In this document: piece by piece, positions 6,474 to 12,929 of the stretch
How the letters are laid out: each line of letters begins with the position of its first letter
Numbering within the stretch: the first letter of the stretch is position 1
NCBI GenBank assembly: GCA_002424845.1
Contig: DILD01000085.1
Coordinates: 9,081-45,997, forward strand
Direction: 5' to 3'
DNA from: Thiobacillus denitrificans
Lineage (GTDB): Bacteria; Pseudomonadota; Gammaproteobacteria; Burkholderiales; Thiobacillaceae
DNA length: 36,917 bases
Program-made: the position numbers and the translations under genes
Notes under the pieces: generated by a model
What the model saw: only the letters and a program-made list of their open reading frames with translations
Databases searched by the model: none
Told to the model about the DNA's origin: nothing

Positions 6474-8522
6474 ATGAAGGGCTTCACGCGACTCATTGAA
6501 AAAAGAGGGTCGTTCAGAAACCAGATCATCGGTGTCTTCGTTCTCGGATTCTTTTTCCTGGTTACCACCTTCATCGTCTATATGGCGGGTCTTGAGCGGG
6601 ACAATCTGCAAGGGGAAAACACCAGCGCGGCTTTCGGGGTGGCGCAGTCGCTGGCAGTCAGTTCACGGCCCTGGCTGCTGGCGAATGACGTGGTTGGCAT
6701 GCAGGAACTCATTGAATCCATCCACGATTATCCGGAGTTGCGCCACGCCATGCTGGTTTCTCCCCAAGGGCGGGTGCTCGCGCATGGCGATCCGGACAAA
6801 GTCGGGTTGTTCCTGGCGGATCCGGCGAGCCTGAGGCTCGTTCAGTTGACCGGCAGCCAGCAGATGCTGGCCAATAACGAACTCATGGTCGATGTGGCGG
6901 TGCCTATTCAGGTCGGCACGCGGCTTGTCGGCTGGGCGCGGGTGGCGCTGGGGCGGGACGCCATTAACGACGCCATGAGAGACACGATGGTGCGCGGCGC
7001 CATCTTTACCCTGGCGTCCAGCATGCTGGCTTTCCTGGCCGCCCTATTGATTGCCAACCGGCTTAAAGCACGCGTCAGTTCATTGATCGGGGTGGCGGAA
7101 GGGGTGCAGGCTGGCGATTTCAGTGTGCGCGCAATCATCCCCGGCCACAAGGATGAAGTTACCCGTCTGGCTGACAGCTTCAATCGCATGCTGGATGCGC
7201 TGGAATCGAATGGGCGGGAGCTGCGGGCTGCCTCGCGCTACAGTCGCAGCCTGATTGATGCCAATCTCGATCCGCTGATGATCATCAGTCCGGACGGGAA
7301 AATCACCGATCTCAACCGGGCTTCCGAGCAGGCAACGGGAAAAAGCCGTGAAGAATTGATCGGGAGCAACTTTTGCGCCTGCTTCACTGAGCCGGAGAAG
7401 GCGTATGAACTCTGCGAACAGGCCTTACGTGAGGAAACCGTCACGGACTTTCCGCTTGCCATCCGCCACCGGAACGGGGCGGTCACGGACGTGCTTTATA
7501 ACGCGACGGTCTACCGCAATGAAGCGGGCGAGGTCGTGGGCGTGTTTACTGCCGCACGCGATATCACCGAGCGCAAACAGGCCGAAGCCCGCCTCGCCGA
7601 GAGCGAACAGCGTTTTCGCGCCTTTGTCGAAAATGCCAATGACATCATCTACAGCCATCGTCCTGATGGCGTGCTGGTTTATGTTTCGCCCAACATTACG
7701 GAGATGCTGGGCTATTCCGTCGATGAGGTGATCGGCAGGAATTTCTTCGAATTCGTGCACCCTGACGATTTTCCGGTCTGTCATGAATTGATCGAACAAA
7801 TTTTCCGGGGCCGCCAAAAGCATGAGGGGCTCGAATATCGGCTACGGAACAAGCATGGCGGGTGGCAATGGCATGTTTCGAATTTGGCGCCGTTATTCGA
7901 TGCCGAAGGCAGGATCACGGTGCTGCTCGGTATTTCACGTGATGTCACCGAACACAAACAGGTGGAGTCGCGTTTCCACCACATGGCCGAGTTCGATGCC
8001 CTCACGGACTTGCCTAACCGGGTGCTGTTTTCCGACCGTTTGAGCCAGGCAATCCATTATGCCCGACGCAATCAGCGCCAACTGGCCGTGATCTTCCTCG
8101 ACCTCGACAAATTCAAGCCGATCAACGATAACTATGGTCACGCGATGGGCGATCGCGTTTTGAAGATTGTCGCGCAGCGCATGCAGGAGTGCGTACGCGA
8201 ATCCGATACGGTCGCCAGGATCGGCGGGGATGAATTCACGGTATTGCTGAACGATGTGGAGAATGGAGACGTGGTTTTGCATGTGGCCGAAAAAATTCGC
8301 CAGGCCCTGAATCAACCGATCGTCATCGACAATATTCAGATGAATATTTCCTCCAGCAGCGGCGTTGCCCTGTTTCCGGAGCACGGCAGCGATGAAATCG
8401 AACTGACCCGGCATGCGGACTTCGCCATGTATCACGCCAAAGCCAGTGGCCGAGACAATGTCCAGTTCTTTCATGAGGGGATGGGCACCGGTCCGCTCCC
8501 GACAGCGGGTTCCAGGCAGTGA
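6474..8522 (+). CDS. Membrane diguanylate cyclase, HAMP-PAS-PAS-GGDEF
   Basis: Predicted to make cyclic di-GMP from two GTP in response to a periplasmic signal. The 682-residue protein has a transmembrane segment at about 17-39, a periplasmic sensor region (about 41-172), a second segment at 174-195, HAMP to about 246, two PAS domains (about 255-370, ending ARDITERKQAE, and 375-495, ending SRDVTEHKQ), and GGDEF at 500-670. The active-site motif GGDEF (584-588) is intact, and RESD at 575-578 matches the RxxD product-inhibition site five residues before it. No EAL domain follows. AAGGGG lies about eight bases before the ATG. The ligand is not identifiable. Confidence 0.92.
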   Translation: MKGFTRLIEKRGSFRNQIIGVFVLGFFFLVTTFIVYMAGLERDNLQGENTSAAFGVAQSLAVSSRPWLLANDVVGMQELIESIHDYPELRHAMLVSPQGRVLAHGDPDKVGLFLADPASLRLVQLTGSQQMLANNELMVDVAVPIQVGTRLVGWARVALGRDAINDAMRDTMVRGAIFTLASSMLAFLAALLIANRLKARVSSLIGVAEGVQAGDFSVRAIIPGHKDEVTRLADSFNRMLDALESNGRELRAASRYSRSLIDANLDPLMIISPDGKITDLNRASEQATGKSREELIGSNFCACFTEPEKAYELCEQALREETVTDFPLAIRHRNGAVTDVLYNATVYRNEAGEVVGVFTAARDITERKQAEARLAESEQRFRAFVENANDIIYSHRPDGVLVYVSPNITEMLGYSVDEVIGRNFFEFVHPDDFPVCHELIEQIFRGRQKHEGLEYRLRNKHGGWQWHVSNLAPLFDAEGRITVLLGISRDVTEHKQVESRFHHMAEFDALTDLPNRVLFSDRLSQAIHYARRNQRQLAVIFLDLDKFKPINDNYGHAMGDRVLKIVAQRMQECVRESDTVARIGGDEFTVLLNDVENGDVVLHVAEKIRQALNQPIVIDNIQMNISSSSGVALFPEHGSDEIELTRHADFAMYHAKASGRDNVQFFHEGMGTGPLPTAGSRQ

Positions 8523-8604
8523 GCAAGCCTCATGACTGCTTGTGCCTTTGCAGCTTGGCGTGGCCGGATGGAAGCTGAGTACAATCGGTTAAGTCGAGCG
8601 ATTC

Positions 8605-10899
8605 ATGCGAGGCATTCCACTCGCAACAGCACGTAAAAACATGATCGAACCTAGCAAGCCGGGAAATCGAACCGCCATCACCGCATGGATTGGACTGGGG
8701 CTTGCCCTGGTGGTGCTGGGCGGCTCGCTCGCGTTCAACCTCTATCTTGAACATGGCCGGACAGCCGTACGCGAAGAAGAGCGCCTGTCGGCGCAGGCCA
8801 GGGTGGTCGCCGAGAATCTGGGCGCACAACTGGCAAGTGCCAACGCTGTGCTGATGAGCATTCGTGACGAATTGACCGACGTGACCACGCCGATTGATTC
8901 CCGGCACCTGGTGAACTACCTCGATACGCTTGCCGTTGCCATGCCCGGCGTTCGCACGCTGTTGGTGCTGGATGCCGAAGGTGAGGTCATTGCCTCGAAC
9001 CGGCATGAGCTGACAGGCACCAACCTGGAATACCGGGAATATTTCCAGGCGGTCAGGCAGCATGCTGATCCCGGTCTGCTCTATGTGTCTCCGCCATTCA
9101 AAACGGTATTGGGCGTCTATGCATTCAACATCTCCCGCCTGATTCCCGGCTCGCGTGGGGAGTTTGCCGGCATTGTCTCGGCCACGCTGGACCCGGAATA
9201 TTTCAAAACCTTGATGTCATCCGTGTTGTACGAGCCGGATATGTGGGATGCCGTGGCTCACGGCGATGGCCTGTTGATTCTGATGCAGCCGGGGCGTGAG
9301 TCTTTGTACGGCATGAATCTGGTGCACCCCGGTTCTTTTTTCACGCGCCATCGCAATAGCGGACAGGTGGCGACGGTGCTGTCGGGGACCGTCTATTCCA
9401 CCAAGGAAGTGCGCATGCTGGCGCAGCACACGGTTCAGCCTGCCGAACTGAAGATGGACAAGCCTTTGGTGGTGGCGGTGAGCCGTGATCTCGACAGGGT
9501 ATTCCAGCCCTGGCGGCGCAATGCCATGATGCAGGCCGCTTTGTTCGGCCTGATCGCGGGCTTGTCCCTCCTGGGGCGTTATGTTTTCCGGCGCCGTCAG
9601 CGGCAGTCCGCGCAGGAAACAGCCGAGGTGCGTGTCCTGGCGGAGCGTTTTGCTGTCGCACTGGACCGTATTTCCGCCTTCATCTACATGAAGGATCGCC
9701 AGCGTCGCTACGTTTATGCCAATCGACCGACGCTGGCGCTGTTCAAGTGTTCTGAAGAAGAGCTGAGAGGCAGCGACGATGCGCGGTTTTTTCCGCCCGC
9801 TACTGTCGCCCGGCTTTACGATATCGACACCCGGGTGCTTGAGCAGGGTGCCGATACGGCCGAAGAGGTCATCACGCAGGACGCGGATGGAAGCCAGCGC
9901 GTCTATTGGGAAATCAAGGCGCCAATCTACGAAGAGGGCGATCACAGGCGCATTTGGGGGCTATGCGGAATTTCGACGGATATCACTGAACTACGGAAAC
10001 AGCAGGATGCCTTGCAGGAGTCCGAGGAGCGTTTTCGCTCAATGTTTGATGCGGCAGCCATCGGGATGGCGCTGATCAGCCAGGAAGGCCATTTCAAACA
10101 GGTCAATCGTGCCCTGTGCACGATCCTGGGTTACTCGCCAGCCGAACTGCAGGAAAAAACCATTCGGGATGTCACCCATCCGGACGATCTGGACAACGAT
10201 CTGTCATTGATGAATGAACTGTGGGCGGGCACTCGCGACAGTTATCTGGTTGAGAAACGCTATTTTCACAAAGAGGGGCATGTGATCTGGGTGCTGCTCA
10301 GCGCTTCTGCCGTGCGCGATTCGGCTGGTAAGGTGCGCTACCTGATCGAGCAGATTCAGGACATCACTGAACGCGTATCCTTGTACGACAAGCTTGAACG
10401 CCAGGCCACCACGGATTACTTGACCGGGATTTCCAATCGCCGCTATTTCATGGAGCGGGGAGAGGTCGAGCTTGCTCGTGCGCAGCGTTATGGCAATGTG
10501 CTTTCCCTGTTCATGCTGGACATCGACCGCTTCAAAGTCATCAACGATATGCATGGCCATCATGTCGGTGACCTCGTTCTGCAGCAACTCGGGGCCATTC
10601 TGCGGGGGGAACTGCGCAATATCGATCTCGTTGGGCGCCTTGGGGGGGAAGAGTTCGCGGTCTTGCTGCCGGAAACTGACCCAGAACAAGCGTTTGTGTT
10701 GGCTGAACGGTTGCGGAATGCGATCGCCAGCACCGAAGTCGTCCGGGAAACCGGACTGCCGTTGCGTTTCACGGTTTCGATCGGTGTGGCCACATTGGGG
10801 CAGAAGGCTATCAATCTCGACACGCTGCTTGCGCAGGCTGACCTGGCACTTTATGAAGCCAAGGCAACGGGCCGCAACAGAGTGTGTGTGGCGGCGTAG
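8605..10899 (+). CDS. Membrane diguanylate cyclase, Cache-type sensor-PAS-PAS-GGDEF
   Basis: A second predicted diguanylate cyclase, 764 residues. It has a transmembrane helix at about 27-48, a large periplasmic region (about 50-305) of the double-Cache kind (TLLVLDAEGEVIASNRHE, REYFQAV, GLLYVSPPF), a second helix at 307-328, PAS at about 345-465, PAS at 470-592 and GGDEF to the end. The motif is GGEEF (680-684), a functional variant, with RNID (671-674) as the RxxD inhibitory site. The start could also be the ATG at 8641 (12 residues shorter, MIEPSKPG), which leaves the helix intact. Neither start has a clear ribosome-binding site. It is separated from the previous cyclase by 82 bases. Confidence 0.9.
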   Translation: MRGIPLATARKNMIEPSKPGNRTAITAWIGLGLALVVLGGSLAFNLYLEHGRTAVREEERLSAQARVVAENLGAQLASANAVLMSIRDELTDVTTPIDSRHLVNYLDTLAVAMPGVRTLLVLDAEGEVIASNRHELTGTNLEYREYFQAVRQHADPGLLYVSPPFKTVLGVYAFNISRLIPGSRGEFAGIVSATLDPEYFKTLMSSVLYEPDMWDAVAHGDGLLILMQPGRESLYGMNLVHPGSFFTRHRNSGQVATVLSGTVYSTKEVRMLAQHTVQPAELKMDKPLVVAVSRDLDRVFQPWRRNAMMQAALFGLIAGLSLLGRYVFRRRQRQSAQETAEVRVLAERFAVALDRISAFIYMKDRQRRYVYANRPTLALFKCSEEELRGSDDARFFPPATVARLYDIDTRVLEQGADTAEEVITQDADGSQRVYWEIKAPIYEEGDHRRIWGLCGISTDITELRKQQDALQESEERFRSMFDAAAIGMALISQEGHFKQVNRALCTILGYSPAELQEKTIRDVTHPDDLDNDLSLMNELWAGTRDSYLVEKRYFHKEGHVIWVLLSASAVRDSAGKVRYLIEQIQDITERVSLYDKLERQATTDYLTGISNRRYFMERGEVELARAQRYGNVLSLFMLDIDRFKVINDMHGHHVGDLVLQQLGAILRGELRNIDLVGRLGGEEFAVLLPETDPEQAFVLAERLRNAIASTEVVRETGLPLRFTVSIGVATLGQKAINLDTLLAQADLALYEAKATGRNRVCVAA

Positions 10900-10980
10900 G
10901 GGAGGGGCATCGGCTCAGGTTGTTGAGCTTTTGCTCGATCCAGCGCCTCCTGTTGCGTCCGAACCCGGGGCAGCCCCGAT

Positions 10981-11406
10981 TCAATCCGGTTTGCTTTCCG
11001 TAATGGCTTGCCCTGTGCTGCCGGCATAGAACACCACGATCTCAGCCACTTCGTTGCCTTCGTTCCTGCCGGCGTGCCAGGTCTCCACCAGTTCGATGAT
11101 GGCGTCTCCCGCTTGCAGGTGGTGTTCTTTTCCTGCTTCAGTGACGACGGTCAGTTTTCCTCGCAGCATCACGCCGGCGTTGATGACCGGGTGGCGATGC
11201 AAAGGCAATGCGGTTCCAGGCGGGATTTGAATGCGCAATACCGTGATTTCGGGTTGCCCGGCCGGATAGGCCGGAAGCCGGGCGCCGTCCCAACTGTTGG
11301 TGGAGCGGGCGAGGGTCTCGACCCGTGCCGTCTCATGGGGGTCCCGGGCCTGGACGTTTGCGGTCAGGCAGAAAATAGCCAGGATGCTGATGAGGCTTCG
11401 TTGCAT
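10981..11406 (-). CDS. Exported cupin-domain protein
   Basis: A 141-residue single-domain cupin with a signal peptide (MQRSLISILAIFCLTANVQA, cleavage expected near residue 20), so periplasmic. The cupin motif 1 is PPGTALPLHRHPVINAGVMLRGKL, with metal-ligand candidates H70 and H72; motif 2 is near LQAGDAIIELVETWHAGRN with H111. The substrate cannot be told; such small cupins include metal-dependent enzymes and non-catalytic binding proteins. The ATG at 11406 has TAGGAG eight bases upstream; the frame is open for 11 further codons but without support. It is divergent from the deaminase gene and convergent with the cyclase on its left. Confidence 0.88.
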   Translation of the reverse strand: MQRSLISILAIFCLTANVQARDPHETARVETLARSTNSWDGARLPAYPAGQPEITVLRIQIPPGTALPLHRHPVINAGVMLRGKLTVVTEAGKEHHLQAGDAIIELVETWHAGRNEGNEVAEIVVFYAGSTGQAITESKPD

Positions 11407-11545
11407 GATGGACGCTCCTATGTTTACATTCCCTGACAATAATAGTATCCCGGCCTGCGGCCGGCCTGAAATGACAGGCGTGAAGCAAGGGCTTGCCGGG
11501 ACGGCTGTTCGACCATGGCATCACCCGTCGCGCATCAAGGGGAAA

Positions 11546-11989
11546 GTGATTCTGGATATCTTCATGCAGGCAGCCATTGCGGAGGCGCAGGCGGGGTTGG
11601 CCGAGGGGGGCATTCCGATCGGATCGGTCCTGGTCCACAACGGAAAAATTATCGGCCATGGCCATAACCGGCGCATCCAGAAAGGCAGCGCGATTTTGCA
11701 CGGGGAAATGGATGCGCTCGAGAATGCCGGCCGCCAGCCTGCCCGGGTGTACCGCGAGTCAATCCTCTATACGACGCTGTCCCCATGTTCCATGTGCAGC
11801 GGCGCGATCCTGCTCTATGGCATTCCCAGGGTCGTCATCGGCGAAAACCGCACTTTCATGGGTGAAGAAGACTGGCTGCGCGTCCGCGGGGTCGAACTTG
11901 ACGTTCTGCAAGATGAAACCTGTATTGCGCTGATGCGCAACTTCATAGCCGAGAAGCCCATACTCTGGAACGAGGATATCGGCGTGTAG
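11546..11989 (+). CDS. Cytidine/nucleoside deaminase family protein (cytosine deaminase-like)
   Basis: A zinc-dependent deaminase of the CDA fold; the closest style is the yeast FCY1-like cytosine deaminase group, though guanine or other base substrates are possible. The 147-residue product has AEGGIPIGSVLVHNGKIIGHGHN, the zinc motif HGEMDALEN (H52, catalytic E54) and SPCSMCSGAI (C81, C84). The C-terminal part ends KPILWNEDIGV. Start choice: GTG at 11546 has AGGGGA just upstream (spacing short) and gives a family-like N-terminus. ATG at 11564 is an alternative. The frame runs open much further upstream but opposite the cupin gene, and is not credible there. Confidence 0.86.
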   Translation: MILDIFMQAAIAEAQAGLAEGGIPIGSVLVHNGKIIGHGHNRRIQKGSAILHGEMDALENAGRQPARVYRESILYTTLSPCSMCSGAILLYGIPRVVIGENRTFMGEEDWLRVRGVELDVLQDETCIALMRNFIAEKPILWNEDIGV

Positions 11990-12056
11990 GCTGTTTTCAG
12001 CTTCCGGTCGGCTGCATGATTGACCGTTCAGGGTTTGCTTCTGGGGAGAAAAATTA

Positions 12057-12824
12057 ATGCGTGCGCTTTCCTTGTTTGCTTCTGTTGTGGCGCTGCTTGC
12101 CGCCTCGCTTGCTGCCTATGCCGAGCCTTCTCCTGCGCCTTTGACCGCGGATGCACGGGTGGTCCTCAGGGCCTGTCAAGGCCTGGTTGAGGAACATCTG
12201 GCGGGCATATTGAGGGCGGAAAAGGCGCTGGCCGTCACATCGGATGCGAAGTCCGCCCAATGGAAAAACATCAAGCCCGCGCTCGAGCGTTTGAGCGCTG
12301 ACCTGGGAACGAGCGCGGCTGTCTGGTTCGCGCTGCCTGATGGCGGCTATTACACCGTAGACAAGGATCGCGTGAAACAGAGCTTGAGAGATCGCGCGTA
12401 TTTTCCTGCCCTGCTGGATGGCCGAGACGTGCTGGGCGCGCTGGTGGTGGGCAAATCAACCGGGCAGCGCTCGATTATCGTTGCCACCCCGGTCATCGAC
12501 CAGGGCAGGGTGGTGGGGGTGATCGGGGTGTCGGTCAGTGCGCGGCGGGTGTCGCAGCTGGTCGAGAAGAACAGCGAGCTGCCTGAGGGCATGTACTTTT
12601 ACGCACTGGACGCCAGCGAGCAGCTCGCCATTCACCAGAATCCCGATCGCCTGTTCAGGCATCCGATGGATATCGACCCTAAGCTCGAACCGGTGTTCGC
12701 CGCCATTCAGGACAGGGATCAGGGGAGGTTCCAGTACGTGCTGGAGGGTCGGCTTGTCAAGGCCGTCTTCAGGCAATCGGCGCTCACTGGATGGCGCTTC
12801 GTGCTGGCGCAGGAGCAGAAATAA
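12057..12824 (+). CDS. Secreted stand-alone Cache/PDC-type sensor domain protein
   Basis: A 255-residue protein with a Sec signal peptide (residues 1-22, cleavage after AYA) and then only a Cache-like periplasmic ligand-binding fold. Recognisable parts are GTSAAVWFALPDGGYYTVDKDR, RDRAYFPALLDGRDVLGALVVGKSTGQRSIIVATPVIDQGRVVGVIGVSVSA, and FYALDASEQLAIHQNPDR. These match the sensor halves of chemoreceptors and kinases, but here there is no transmembrane anchor or output domain. GGGGAG lies about nine bases before the ATG. It sits 105 bases before the haem-binding GGDEF-EAL gene on the same strand, so it may deliver a signal to that protein. Ligand and partner are unknown. Confidence 0.85.
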   Translation: MRALSLFASVVALLAASLAAYAEPSPAPLTADARVVLRACQGLVEEHLAGILRAEKALAVTSDAKSAQWKNIKPALERLSADLGTSAAVWFALPDGGYYTVDKDRVKQSLRDRAYFPALLDGRDVLGALVVGKSTGQRSIIVATPVIDQGRVVGVIGVSVSARRVSQLVEKNSELPEGMYFYALDASEQLAIHQNPDRLFRHPMDIDPKLEPVFAAIQDRDQGRFQYVLEGRLVKAVFRQSALTGWRFVLAQEQK

Positions 12825-12851
12825 CGCTCGGCAGGTTTTCTATTCGGTCGC

Positions 12852-12881
12852 TTGCATGACCGCTGATTTACCAAATAGAAT
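12852..12881 (+). promoter_or_regulatory. Possible sigma-70 promoter before the GGDEF-EAL gene
   Basis: TTGCAT (12852-12857) and TAGAAT (12876-12881) are separated by 18 bases. The -10 is five of six to consensus, the -35 only three of six. It could give separate transcription of the gene starting at 12930. Confidence 0.3.
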
Positions 12882-12929
12882 TCCCTTTTTTAAAATGCGG
12901 GTATTGATCTGGCGAATGGGCTCGGGACG

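Noticed and set aside
10960..10976. GGGGC/GCCCC hairpin as a terminator between the second cyclase and the cupin gene
   Set aside because: The stem is four to five pairs with a very short loop and no T-run.
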